NCBI RefSeq assembly: GCF_946220915.1
Contig: NZ_CAMIHH010000047.1
Span: 1-23,533, forward strand
DNA: 23,533 nucleotides
Source of the DNA: an uncultured Flavobacterium sp.
Lineage (GTDB): Bacteria > Bacteroidota > Bacteroidia > Flavobacteriales > Flavobacteriaceae
Direction of reading: 5' to 3'
Both the position numbers and the translations under genes were made by a program. The notes under the pieces were generated by a model. It saw only the letters and a list, made by a program, of their open reading frames with translations. It made no database searches and was not told where the DNA came from. This document shows positions 14,986 to 23,397 of this stretch, in pieces (within the stretch, counting starts at the first letter, position 1; each line of letters starts with the position of its first letter).

Positions 14986-16602
14986 ATGAAAAACATCTTA
15001 CTGATTGCCACCGCCCTACTCGGGATCGCCGCTTCCGCGCAAACCTTTACCCGACGCGACAGCCTGCAGGGCGGACTGAGGCCCGAGCGCACCAGCTTCG
15101 ATGTACAGCGCTACGACCTTAACATTACGCTCGACCCTGAAAAAAAGCACATCAAAGGCTATAACGACATTACCTTTACCGTGATAGAGAATACCAAAAA
15201 GATACAGCTCGACCTATTTGAGAACATGAAGGTGGAAAGCATTGAACTGAAAGGTAAGAAGCTGGAATACAAAAGGGATAATGATGCGGTGTTCATTACC
15301 TTCCCAAAAGAATTGAAAAAAGGCAGTGAGGAAACCCTTCGCTTCAATTATTCCGGCAATCCTTTGGTGGCCAAAAATGCCCCGTGGGATGGCGGCTTCG
15401 TATATTCTAAAGATAGCAATGGCAAGCCTTGGGTGGGCGTTGCGGTGCAGGGCACTGGCGCGAGCCTTTGGTTCCCCGTAAAGGACCACCAGACCGATGA
15501 GCCGGAACGCGGCGCCTCTGTAAAAGTGGCGGTGCCCAATGGCCTGATGAATGTGTCGAACGGGCGCTTTCTGGGCAGTACCGACCTGAAGAACGGCTAC
15601 ACCCGATGGGACTGGGAAGTGAAGAACCCGATAAACAATTACACCATAACCCTCAATGTGGCCGACTACGCACACATACACGATAACCTCGACGGGCTCG
15701 ACCTTGATTACTACGTACTGAAAGCGAATGAGGAAAAGGCGCGCAAGCATTTTGAGGAAGTAAAGCCAATGATGGAATGCTTTCAATCCAAATTCGGGAA
15801 ATACCCTTTTTGGGAAGATGGCTACAAGCTGGTGGAAACACCTTACCTGGGCATGGAACACCAGAGCGCCGTGGCCTACGGCAACAAATATAAAAAAGGT
15901 TATCTGGGTGGTGACATGAGCGGGACGGGCATAGGGATGCTGTTCGATTATATCACGATACACGAAACGGGGCACGAGTGGTTCGGCAACAGCATAACCT
16001 CCAAAGACATTGCCGACATGTGGATCCATGAAGGCTTTACCACCTATACTGAATGTGTTTTTGTAGAATGCCAGTTTGGTTACGAAAAAGCGATGAAATA
16101 CATTACCGGGCAGCAGATGGGCGTAATGAACAACAAACCCGTAATTGGGATCTTTGGCGTAAACAAGGAAGGCTCCGGCGACATGTATTCCAAAGGTGCG
16201 CTGATGCTTAACACACTGCGCCATGTGGTAAACGACGATGATAAATGGTGGAAAATGCTGCTGAAATACTCGGAAACCCATAAAAAGAAAGTGATCGATA
16301 CAGAGACGGTAGTCAATTTCTTCAATACCGAAACAGGCATGGACCTTACACCCTTTTTCAACCAGTACCTGCGCCATAAAAACCCGCCCATACTGCAACT
16401 AAAGCTGAATGAAGGCAAGCTGGAATACCGCTGGCAAACGGATGAGGCCGACTTTAAATTACCGGTAAGCATTACCGCCAATGGCAAAGACCTGCGGCTC
16501 AAAGCTACCAATGACTGGCAGTCACTAACTACTGATGCCACTGATATAAAAGACATTTCCCTGCAAAGGCAGAAATACTATGTGAAGGTGCAGAAGCTTT
16601 AG
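14986..16602 (+). CDS. M1 family metalloaminopeptidase, exported
   Basis: The 538-residue zinc aminopeptidase of family M1 removes N-terminal residues from peptides. A signal peptide (MKNILLIATALLGIAASAQ) exports it. The N-terminal beta-saddle domain (about 30-230) precedes the thermolysin-like catalytic domain. The substrate-amine motif is GMEHQ at 289-293 (most aminopeptidases have GAMEN, so this is a variant). The zinc site is HETGH at 326-330 with the third ligand E349 in IHEGFTTY, at the correct spacing. A short C-terminal domain follows; the long helical domain IV of E. coli PepN is absent, as is common for Bacteroidota members of about 540 residues. A weak TACATTTA with TTTG 16 nt upstream (14931-14958) may be its promoter. 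Confidence 0.93.
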   Translation: MKNILLIATALLGIAASAQTFTRRDSLQGGLRPERTSFDVQRYDLNITLDPEKKHIKGYNDITFTVIENTKKIQLDLFENMKVESIELKGKKLEYKRDNDAVFITFPKELKKGSEETLRFNYSGNPLVAKNAPWDGGFVYSKDSNGKPWVGVAVQGTGASLWFPVKDHQTDEPERGASVKVAVPNGLMNVSNGRFLGSTDLKNGYTRWDWEVKNPINNYTITLNVADYAHIHDNLDGLDLDYYVLKANEEKARKHFEEVKPMMECFQSKFGKYPFWEDGYKLVETPYLGMEHQSAVAYGNKYKKGYLGGDMSGTGIGMLFDYITIHETGHEWFGNSITSKDIADMWIHEGFTTYTECVFVECQFGYEKAMKYITGQQMGVMNNKPVIGIFGVNKEGSGDMYSKGALMLNTLRHVVNDDDKWWKMLLKYSETHKKKVIDTETVVNFFNTETGMDLTPFFNQYLRHKNPPILQLKLNEGKLEYRWQTDEADFKLPVSITANGKDLRLKATNDWQSLTTDATDIKDISLQRQKYYVKVQKL

Positions 16603-16648
16603 TTTTCAGTCACAGTCGCAGTTTTTAGTAGGAGTAGCTTGAAACAAC

Positions 16649-16951
16649 CTAATCCAGCATCTTTATCTCTGTGATCAGGATTTCCAAAGGCAGGCTAAAG
16701 TTGATGCGCTGTGCCAATTCTTCGGCATCATGCTCGTACATGTAGCCGCCGATGGCGGCTTTCCCGTTGGCAATTGGAGCCATGAGCACCGGGCAGCTCA
16801 ATACAGCATCGCCAAGCATGATGGCAAGGCTTTTGCCTGAATTCTTTTTGGTAAATGCCTCCCACGAAGCTTTGTACTCCTTTTTGAATTCCAACTGCAC
16901 ATTGTAATGTACTTTATTCAAGGACAAAACAGTACGCACATCCTTTATCAT
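16649..16951 (-). CDS. C-terminal half of a split SecD-P1-like protein (P1 head region)
   Basis: The 100-residue frame matches the P1 head subdomain of SecD/SecDF: a VQLEF..EY...WEAFTKKNSGKSLA strand-helix, then AIMLGDAVLSCPVLMAPI, IANGKAAIGGYMYEHDAEELA and a final INFSLPLEI, which align with the AIVLD..V.SAPVI..PI..G..QI.G.F...EA..LA..L.SG.LP pattern of SecD. No signal peptide or membrane helix is present, so as a separate protein it would remain in the cytoplasm, which is odd for a periplasmic domain. The frame is open upstream of the ATG back to about 17020, and the residues there (NSPITIN) fit the SecD sequence. It is therefore best explained as the continuation of the gene at 16975-17526 in a shifted frame. 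Confidence 0.7.
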   Translation of the reverse strand: MIKDVRTVLSLNKVHYNVQLEFKKEYKASWEAFTKKNSGKSLAIMLGDAVLSCPVLMAPIANGKAAIGGYMYEHDAEELAQRINFSLPLEILITEIKMLD

Positions 16952-16974
16952 ATTGATGGTTATTGGGGAATTAC

Positions 16975-17526
16975 TTATATGATCTTTACCGCAAATACGG
17001 GTACTGACCCGGCATCTTTCTCAGGAATGCCGAATGCAAAGATGATATCTGTAGGCAACAGCTTTTTACATTCGGGGAGGTTTACCAGCGATTTAAATTG
17101 TTCCATCCGGTTTATCGGGCAGGTGCCAATGGATGCGCCATAAGCAAAACGTGTATCGGTCAGCTGGTCAAAAGGTACACCACGGGTGTCACTTATTTTA
17201 GCAATGCCGGCAATGGCACTTTCAAGCTCGGCCGCTTCATACGTTTCATAAATAGCAAATTTTTCACTCCGGAAATGCCTTGTAGCTTCATTGCCGTCGC
17301 AAGTCATTTTGGCTACGATAATGCCATCTTCAAGTTTTATTTCGGCTTGTTGCTTCTTAGCATTTACGTTCCGGTTAAGCCTTTCCACCGTAAGCTTTTT
17401 AAGCGATTCCGGTGCATTGGCGTCGGTAAATTCCAGTTTGGCCTGCTGGCAGTATTTTTGCGCATTGCAATTAACACCGGAAAGTAGCAGCATTACAATG
17501 CTTAGATTGCATATTATTTTTCTCAT
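16975..17526 (-). CDS. N-terminal half of a split, exported SecD-P1-like protein
   Basis: The 183-residue product starts with a signal peptide (MRKIICNLSIVMLLLSGVNC to NAQ). The rest resembles the P1 base region of Bacteroidota SecDF: ESLKKLTVERLNRNV corresponds to the VLRQRID segment, KFAIYETYEAAEL to the ..FWETY..SE.. segment, and ECKKLLPTDIIFAFGIPEKD with VFAVK to the LP.D..F.WG.KP.D...LYA.K segment. It ends with TAA at 16975-16977, exactly where the SecD P1 head should begin. The head is encoded in the next frame (16649-16951). No SecD membrane helices or SecF part are present, so this is not the translocase itself. It follows the secreted protein at 17536 with only 9 nt between, implying one transcript. 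Function is unknown. Confidence 0.75.
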   Translation of the reverse strand: MRKIICNLSIVMLLLSGVNCNAQKYCQQAKLEFTDANAPESLKKLTVERLNRNVNAKKQQAEIKLEDGIIVAKMTCDGNEATRHFRSEKFAIYETYEAAELESAIAGIAKISDTRGVPFDQLTDTRFAYGASIGTCPINRMEQFKSLVNLPECKKLLPTDIIFAFGIPEKDAGSVPVFAVKII

Positions 17527-17535
17527 GCCATAGTT

Positions 17536-18249
17536 TTATGGGAAGAAATACGATTCCGATTCAACAACATTAACTATTTTACCTGTATTGGCATTCGCAT
17601 AGTAATCCCTCACAGGATATTTCCCCTCTTCCTTTACCAATGCGGGATGTTCCTGCACCTGCCAGCAAAACGAGTCCGTACCGGCATCATAGGCTATGCC
17701 TATTCCCGAAACCGCACCTTTATAACGCTTATCTGCTTTTACCGTTTTTAAAGCCTTGCAGATATCGATGAATTTATCAAACGAAGGATTGTTTTTTGCA
17801 GAAGGCAGCACATCGCCCGAAATCACTTTAAAATCATTGTCTACCTCTATCTCAAAATCATAGTCAAATTCTCCCTGCTTCATTACATACGCAATTGTAT
17901 AAACCACGTTGTAATCGGATATCTTATATAGGTCGGAAGCTGCGGAATCCTCACTCATCCCATCAGGATACAGCACGTACAGGTATTTTACCCTGCACTT
18001 TTTTTCAAATGTGGCACCCGACCGCTGCACGATATAATTTTTGGCTGCGTTCATTGCGGCATTTGCATATTCAGGAATACTGGAGGCGAAGTGCTTGGCA
18101 CTGCTGTAATTATTGTTAACCGCAAAGAACACCATGCTTTCACTGATCTGTTCTTTAACCGGAAAAAGCATTTTGTCACTATCGGCGCACTGCGCTGCGG
18201 ATGTTATATAAAGAAAAAAAGATAGCATAATCGTAAAAAAAGCCTTCAT
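17536..18249 (-). CDS. exported protein of unknown function with PepSY-like C-terminus
   Basis: I cannot name this 237-residue protein. A signal peptide (MKAFFTIMLSFFLYITSAAQ) exports it. The C-terminal 70 residues (GIAYDAGTDSFCWQVQE, then YANANTGKIVNVVE) have the strand-turn-strand pattern of PepSY-type domains, where a WxV strand is followed by a D-x-x-T-G-K turn. The assignment is tentative. The central region is mixed alpha/beta without clear motifs. It sits 34 nt after menE and 9 nt before the split SecD-P1-like gene on the same strand, so the three may be co-transcribed, with the two exported proteins possibly acting together. Confidence 0.75.
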   Translation of the reverse strand: MKAFFTIMLSFFLYITSAAQCADSDKMLFPVKEQISESMVFFAVNNNYSSAKHFASSIPEYANAAMNAAKNYIVQRSGATFEKKCRVKYLYVLYPDGMSEDSAASDLYKISDYNVVYTIAYVMKQGEFDYDFEIEVDNDFKVISGDVLPSAKNNPSFDKFIDICKALKTVKADKRYKGAVSGIGIAYDAGTDSFCWQVQEHPALVKEEGKYPVRDYYANANTGKIVNVVESESYFFP

Positions 18250-18283
18250 CAGGGAATTATGGTATTGGTTGTTTTGGTTACTA

Positions 18284-19312
18284 TTAATTACGGATCACTT
18301 TGCCTGATCCTGTTTCTTCAAATTTTTCTACGAATTGTACTTCTTTGGGTTTTTCGAATTTGCCAAGCCCCTTGAATACGGCCTTGTCGATATCGAACGG
18401 TTCGCCCTCAACCACCAGGACCAGCTTTTCGCCCAGCACTTCGTCGGTAATGCCTTTAACGTAAAAACGCCTGTTAATCCTGCCCGACAGTTTCTCCTCT
18501 ATCTGCTCGGGGAACAGCTTTACCCCACCGCTGTTGATTACGTTATCATGCCTCCCGAGCCAGATGAAATGAAAATCATCTGCAATATCTACCACATCAT
18601 TGGTTACCACCGGTTCATCGCATATTTCATAGGGGTCGATCACCAGGCAATTTCTTTCATCCTTACTAATATTTACATTGGGCAATACTGTAAAAGCCTC
18701 CTCGCCTATCCTTTTGGCGGCAATGTGCGTTATGGTCTCGGTCATGCCATAGGTTTCATATATTTTTGTTGATAGGCCCGACAGCTTTTCGCTCAGTGCC
18801 TGGCTTACCTTCGCCCCGCCGAGGATCAGTTTTTTTATCATGTGGAGCCTGCCCAGGGAATGCTCGGCCTGAAGCGGCACCATGGCGGCAAAGTCATATT
18901 CCGTTTCGTTGCGCTCCAGCGGATTGGAGGCAGGGGCTACAAGATCCAGGTCCCAGCCAAGAATGAACGCCCTGACAAGCATCATTTTCCCTGCAACATA
19001 TTGCGTGGGCAGGCAATGGAGCACCTTAATGCCAGAAGCAAGGTCGAAAAATTCCCCTGTGGCAATGGCCGAATTGACCATGGCCTGCTTTTCTACCCTG
19101 ATGAGTTTTGGCGCACCCGTAGTACCGGAAGTCTGCATTTCGATGTAGCTGTTTTTGTCGAACCAGTCCAGGATAAAATCGCCAACTGCCCGCTCGAAAG
19201 GCTCGCCTTCCTTAATAAAACTGTAAGCAATGCGGCACAGGTCGTCTTCGCTAAGGTGGAAGCCATTTAGCCTAAAATGCGGGTGCACAAAGTGATAATC
19301 GGGATTATTCAT
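18284..19312 (-). CDS. menE: AMP-binding protein, probable O-succinylbenzoate-CoA ligase
   Basis: The 342-residue protein is a short member of the adenylate-forming (ANL) superfamily. Visible motifs are the phosphate loop TSGTTGAPK (61-69), the adenine motif YETYGMTET, the hinge GRHDNVINSGG, and the catalytic lysine near the C-terminus in TGSGKVIRN (K338). The length is far below the usual 450-550 residues because the N-terminal domain is reduced, as in Flavobacteriaceae proteins annotated as MenE. MenE activates o-succinylbenzoate with ATP and CoA in menaquinone synthesis. Its start overlaps the end of the CPBP gene by 8 nt (ATGAATAA), implying translational coupling. No other men gene is in the window, so the call rests on the family. 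Confidence 0.82.
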   Translation of the reverse strand: MNNPDYHFVHPHFRLNGFHLSEDDLCRIAYSFIKEGEPFERAVGDFILDWFDKNSYIEMQTSGTTGAPKLIRVEKQAMVNSAIATGEFFDLASGIKVLHCLPTQYVAGKMMLVRAFILGWDLDLVAPASNPLERNETEYDFAAMVPLQAEHSLGRLHMIKKLILGGAKVSQALSEKLSGLSTKIYETYGMTETITHIAAKRIGEEAFTVLPNVNISKDERNCLVIDPYEICDEPVVTNDVVDIADDFHFIWLGRHDNVINSGGVKLFPEQIEEKLSGRINRRFYVKGITDEVLGEKLVLVVEGEPFDIDKAVFKGLGKFEKPKEVQFVEKFEETGSGKVIRN

Positions 19313-20261
19313 ATTTCTGGCCTATTTCGTTAATTTCAATCTCTTTCTGCGGGTATACCCTGCCTGTAAGCTTTTCCTTCCAGCCCGTCCATTTGTACTT
19401 ATAGCTAAAAAGCAAAAGCAATAGTGGGTAGATTACCACTACCGGGAGGATGATGTCTATGCCGGCGCTGGGATCGGACACATCCTTAAAAACAGAATGT
19501 GTCTGGAACGCAGACCAGTCGGAAGTTACAAGCAGTGCGGCAGTAAGGTTATTGACCGCATGGAAGCCCAGGGCAAGCTCGGTGCCTTCGTCCATCAGTG
19601 TCATGATGCCCAGCGCAAAACCTGTGCCTATGTAATATACCAACGCGATATAGCCCATTTGCCCAATCTCGGGATTGGCGATGTGCATAACGCCAAAGAT
19701 TACCGATGTCATGACGAGCGGAAACCACCTGTTCTTCGCCAACAGTCCGAAGCCCTGCATGAGGTAGCCGCGAAATACCAGTTCCTCAACACTGGTCTGA
19801 ACCGGGATCATGAGTACCGCTATGATGGCGAGAATGGCAAATTGCGCGGGATTGAATTGTAGTATGTATTTGCCTGGCTCGGTGTAATGAACGAGCAGTA
19901 TCATCCCGACGGAGAAAACGCCCCACACACTAAAAGCAAAAAACACCCGTTTCCAGTCGGTTTTTGCGCGGGAGGTCACGATGTCTTTAAACTTTTGATT
20001 GTGCATTTTCCGCACTACTATCCAAAGCCCCAGCATGGCAAAGGCAAACGACAGCAGCAGCAGGAAAAGCGTAAGGTTGAGGTCGAGATAGCTTAGCAGG
20101 GCCTGTGTGTTTGTCGGGATTTCACCTTTTGAAAGAGCTTCGGCCATTATGGCTATGGTTAGTGGTATTTGCCCAACAAATGAGGCCCCGATGACAATGA
20201 CCGAACCTACAAGGTATTTCCAGAATTCGTTTCCCGGCTTAAAGGCCTGTGCAATAAACAT
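19305..20261 (-). CDS. CPBP family intramembrane metalloprotease (CAAX protease-like)
   Basis: The 318-residue integral membrane protein belongs to the CPBP (ABI) family. The conserved active-site motifs are EELVFRGY (E159, E160, R164), FGVMHIAN with H193, and HAVNN (H234 to N238), all inside predicted membrane helices. About eight hydrophobic segments are seen, including residues 17-40, 62-83, 107-125, 140-155 and one near 270-285. Family members include prenyl-protein proteases and bacteriocin-immunity proteins; the substrate here is unknown. It heads a minus-strand run and overlaps menE by 8 nt. The basic tail after the last helix (KYKWTGWKEKL) should face the cytoplasm. Confidence 0.9.
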   Translation of the reverse strand: MFIAQAFKPGNEFWKYLVGSVIVIGASFVGQIPLTIAIMAEALSKGEIPTNTQALLSYLDLNLTLFLLLLSFAFAMLGLWIVVRKMHNQKFKDIVTSRAKTDWKRVFFAFSVWGVFSVGMILLVHYTEPGKYILQFNPAQFAILAIIAVLMIPVQTSVEELVFRGYLMQGFGLLAKNRWFPLVMTSVIFGVMHIANPEIGQMGYIALVYYIGTGFALGIMTLMDEGTELALGFHAVNNLTAALLVTSDWSAFQTHSVFKDVSDPSAGIDIILPVVVIYPLLLLLFSYKYKWTGWKEKLTGRVYPQKEIEINEIGQKYE

Positions 20262-20349
20262 AAGCGTTCAGGGTTAATTTTTAAAATATGTTAGCACTAA
20301 GTTAGCTGAATTTTCCATTTATAATGGCTTTCTTTGCAAAAAGAATTTA

Positions 20350-20691
20350 ATGATCACCATATATCATAAGCCGCAGTGCAGCAAGTCGCGCGAGGGCCTG
20401 CAACTACTGGAAGAACTGGGCCTCCCTTTTAAAACCGTAAAATACCTGGACGAACCCCTTTCCAAAGATGAACTGAAGGAACTCATTAAAAAACTTGGCA
20501 TTAAGCCAATAGGCCTTGTGAGGACTAAAGAAGATATTTGGAAAGAGAAGTTTGAAGGCCGCAAACTTACAGGTGCACAGGTAATTGCCGCCATAGCAAA
20601 ATATCCCAACCTCATGGAACGCCCTGTTATCATAAACGGTGATAAAGCCGTTATCGCCCGCCCTGCGGATAAAGCCAGGGAAGTACTTTAG
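20350..20691 (+). CDS. ArsC family reductase (glutaredoxin-type arsenate reductase family)
   Basis: The 113-residue thioredoxin-fold protein belongs to the ArsC family that uses glutathione/glutaredoxin-type chemistry to reduce arsenate to arsenite. The catalytic cysteine is C10 in HKPQCSKSR. The three arginines that hold arsenate in E. coli ArsC have counterparts at R58 (LVRTKE), R91 (MERPVI) and R104 (IARPADK). The length matches the YfgD/ArsC group. No ars regulator, ArsB or Acr3 transporter is adjacent, so it may be a general reductase rather than part of a resistance operon. It is divergent from the CPBP gene (88 nt apart) and precedes the outer-membrane receptor by about 89 nt. Confidence 0.88.
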   Translation: MITIYHKPQCSKSREGLQLLEELGLPFKTVKYLDEPLSKDELKELIKKLGIKPIGLVRTKEDIWKEKFEGRKLTGAQVIAAIAKYPNLMERPVIINGDKAVIARPADKAREVL

Positions 20692-20780
20692 CTGATTTAA
20701 CAAAACTTTAAGTATTAAACATTAAACCTTTTGGCGCATTGAGCGTCATATCACCTAAATCATCTTTCAAAATACCTATA

Positions 20781-23279
20781 ATGCATTACATCAAAAATTT
20801 CAGGACATCTGTCTTATTATTATTCTTATTTACCTCTGTTTTTTCATTTTCACAAGACAAGCCCGGCAGCGTAAAAATTACCGGCAAACTTATTGAGCAG
20901 GACACTCAGCTACCGCTGGAATTTGCTACCGTAACCGTTCAGACTACCGATAATGTTACTGTAAATGGCGGCATGACCGATGCTAATGGCGAATTTTCAA
21001 TCGCTGTGCCCGCAGGTACCTACAATATCAAGTTCGATTTCATATCCTTCAAGTCGCAGGTTATAACTTCAAGGGACATTACCGGAAATACCAATCTGGG
21101 GGTTACCGTACTTGCACCCGACACCACCGTGCTCGACGGTGTAGAGATCACGGCCCAGCGTACAACTGTAGGCATCAAGCTCGACAAGCGTGTATATAAC
21201 ATTGGCAACGACATGATGGTAAAAGGCGGAAGCGTGAGCGATGTACTGGACAATGTACCGTCACTATCGGTAGATGCCGAGGGCAACGTGGCGCTAAGGG
21301 GCAACCAGAGCGTTACGATACTCATTGACGGCAGGCCCTCTACCCTTGCGGGAAGCAACGTGGCCGACGTACTGCGCCTGCTGCCAGCCGACTCTGTTGA
21401 TAAGGTGGAGGTGATCACCAACCCATCGGCGCGCTATGATGCCGAAGGTGGTGGTGGCATCGTGAACATCGTGCTGAAAAAAGGCAAGGCCGACGGATTT
21501 AACGGGTCGGTTGTAGCGAATACCGGTATTCCTGACAACCATGGCATTTCGGCCAACCTGAACTACAGGAGCGAGAATTACAATGTATTCTCAAACCTTG
21601 GCTACAATTACAGGAACAACCCGGGGAACTCAATGAATAATTCAGAATACCTGGACGACAACGATAACCCTACCCGATACGTGAATGAACGCCGGGAGAA
21701 CGACCGCCTGCAAAGGGCTTTTAATGCAAGCTTTGGATTTGAATGGTTCATAGACAGCACCCTGACCTGGACCAACTCCATATCCGGTCGCAGGAGCAGT
21801 GGCAGCAACCCTACCGAAACGTATTATGATAATTTTGATGCCGGCAGGAATTACCTTAATACACGTTTTCGCTATAATTATGAAGATGAAACTGACACCA
21901 ACTTCAGGTATTCGACCAACCTTGTTAAGAAATTTGATAACGAAGGCCATGAGCTGAAGATCGATGCCTCTGTGGCCAAAAGCAAGGACGACGAAAATGC
22001 AATTATCGACGACATTACACTTGGCAGCCCAAACATTGCCAACAGCAACGAGCGCACCTTTAACATTGAGAATGAAGACCGCGGACTGGTACAGGCCGAT
22101 TATGTGCTCCCCCTGGGCAAGGATAGCCGTTTTGAAGCCGGTTACCGGGGCAGCTTTACCAAAATGGAGAATGATGCCCGCGCAGAAACACTCAACAGTG
22201 CCGGGCAGTGGGAAAACAATGCCAATTACACCAATTTCCTTGAATACAAGGAATATGTAAATGCATTGTATACACAATATGGTTCGAAGCTGGGCAAATT
22301 CTCATACCTGTTCGGCCTGCGCTGGGAAGACAGCAATATCGACGTGAACCTTGTCAATGTGGGCGAATACAATAATAAGCGCTACAACAACTTTTTCCCC
22401 TCCGCCTTCTTTGGGTATGAGTTTTCTGAAAACAGCAGTGCAAGCATCAGCTATAGCCGCCGCATTAACCGCCCGCGCGGAAGGTTCCTAAACCCGTTTT
22501 CAGGGCTGGAGAGCAACATCAACATCTTTGTGGGCAACCCCGACCTTGACCCGGCCATGACCAACTCGTTCGACCTGGGTTACCTGCACAAATGGAACAA
22601 GGTTACACTCAGTACATCGGCCTACCTGAACATAACCGAAGATAACTTCCAGTTTGTACGCAGGAATAACGGCTTTACCGATGACGGCACACCGGTAACC
22701 ATAACCACGCCCATCAACCTTTCAAAAGAATACCGCTTTGGCTTTGAGTTCAATGTAAATTATACCCCTTTCAAGTGGTGGAGGCTAAACAGCAACTTCA
22801 ACTTTTACAGGAATGAGACCAAGGGCGACTATACATTTACCTACACTGTTGATGATGTCATATTTACAGATTACCAAAACTTTGACAGGTCGGCTTACAG
22901 CTGGACTACAAGGGTAAACTCGAAAATTAACCTGCCCTGGAAGATCGACTGGCAACTGAACGGCCAGTATGATGCGCCGCAAAATACCGCACAGGGCCGC
23001 CGCATAGGCGTAGCCAGCGCTAACACCGCCCTGAGCAAGGATATCCTTAAGGATAAGGCTACCGTAGCTCTAAACGTGCAGGACATTTTCAATTCGAGGA
23101 TGATGAAGAATGAAACCTATATTCCCGGCGAACTGAGGTCGTATAGTGAAATGCAGTGGAGGGAACGCCAGGTAACGCTATCCTTTACTTACCGATTCAA
23201 CATGTCTAAAGCCGACAGGCAAAAGGAACAGCAGCAAAGGCAGCAGGACGGCGGCGGGGAAGAGTATATGGGAGGATAA
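20781..23279 (+). CDS. outer-membrane beta-barrel protein, TonB-dependent receptor family
   Basis: The 832-residue protein starts at ATG 20781 with a signal peptide (MHYIKNFRTSVLLLFLFTSV, cut near SFSQ). The same frame is open 14 codons further up from a TTG, but that start is not needed. A carboxypeptidase-regulatory-like beta-sandwich (about 31-115: ITGKLIEQDTQLPLEFATV) precedes a plug domain (about 120-235) with LRGNQSVTILIDGRPS and VITNPSARYDAEGGGGIVNI, then a barrel of alternating aromatic strands to the C-terminus (VTLSFTYRFNMSK). The tail QKEQQQRQQDGGGEEYMGG is typical of the Bacteroidota OMP_b-brl_3 group. It should bind or import an unknown ligand at the outer membrane. No SusD partner is adjacent. 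It ends at the terminator at 23336-23363. Confidence 0.92.
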   Translation: MHYIKNFRTSVLLLFLFTSVFSFSQDKPGSVKITGKLIEQDTQLPLEFATVTVQTTDNVTVNGGMTDANGEFSIAVPAGTYNIKFDFISFKSQVITSRDITGNTNLGVTVLAPDTTVLDGVEITAQRTTVGIKLDKRVYNIGNDMMVKGGSVSDVLDNVPSLSVDAEGNVALRGNQSVTILIDGRPSTLAGSNVADVLRLLPADSVDKVEVITNPSARYDAEGGGGIVNIVLKKGKADGFNGSVVANTGIPDNHGISANLNYRSENYNVFSNLGYNYRNNPGNSMNNSEYLDDNDNPTRYVNERRENDRLQRAFNASFGFEWFIDSTLTWTNSISGRRSSGSNPTETYYDNFDAGRNYLNTRFRYNYEDETDTNFRYSTNLVKKFDNEGHELKIDASVAKSKDDENAIIDDITLGSPNIANSNERTFNIENEDRGLVQADYVLPLGKDSRFEAGYRGSFTKMENDARAETLNSAGQWENNANYTNFLEYKEYVNALYTQYGSKLGKFSYLFGLRWEDSNIDVNLVNVGEYNNKRYNNFFPSAFFGYEFSENSSASISYSRRINRPRGRFLNPFSGLESNINIFVGNPDLDPAMTNSFDLGYLHKWNKVTLSTSAYLNITEDNFQFVRRNNGFTDDGTPVTITTPINLSKEYRFGFEFNVNYTPFKWWRLNSNFNFYRNETKGDYTFTYTVDDVIFTDYQNFDRSAYSWTTRVNSKINLPWKIDWQLNGQYDAPQNTAQGRRIGVASANTALSKDILKDKATVALNVQDIFNSRMMKNETYIPGELRSYSEMQWRERQVTLSFTYRFNMSKADRQKEQQQRQQDGGGEEYMGG

Positions 23280-23281
23280 TT

Positions 23282-23330
23282 TAGCTTATAGGATATTGGA
23301 TTATTAAGCCTGCCGGCAGACAGGTTTTGA
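23282..23330. repeat. AT-rich spacer with a short palindrome
   Basis: The stretch after the receptor gene holds an ATAGGATATTGGATTATT run and the perfect 10-bp palindrome CTGCCGGCAG at 23310-23319, framed by AAGCCTG and CAGGTTTT. A similar ATTAGATATTAGAT spacer occurs after ybaB (3940-3968). These look like dispersed intergenic repeat remnants, but two loose copies are weak evidence. Confidence 0.3.
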
Positions 23331-23335
23331 GATAG

Positions 23336-23363
23336 AAGAGGCTTGGAGACAGGCCTCTTTTTT
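23336..23363 (+). terminator. Rho-independent terminator of the outer-membrane receptor gene
   Basis: AAGAGGC (23336-23342) pairs with GCCTCTT (23353-23359) around a 10-nt loop, followed by a T-run to 23363. It lies about 55 nt after the receptor stop. Confidence 0.8.
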
Positions 23364-23397
23364 ATTGAAAAACATTCCTATATTTAGATAAAAATAA

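Noticed and set aside
15214..16398. A 394-codon open frame on the minus strand antisense to the M1 aminopeptidase
   Set aside because: The plus strand encodes an intact metalloprotease with its zinc site; the antisense frame has no recognisable features.
20350..20691. Arsenic resistance operon
   Set aside because: Only the ArsC-family gene is present; no regulator, efflux pump or methyltransferase of an ars cluster is adjacent.
20739..20780. Upstream TTG start for the outer-membrane receptor
   Set aside because: It adds 14 residues before a complete signal peptide that begins with ATG at 20781.
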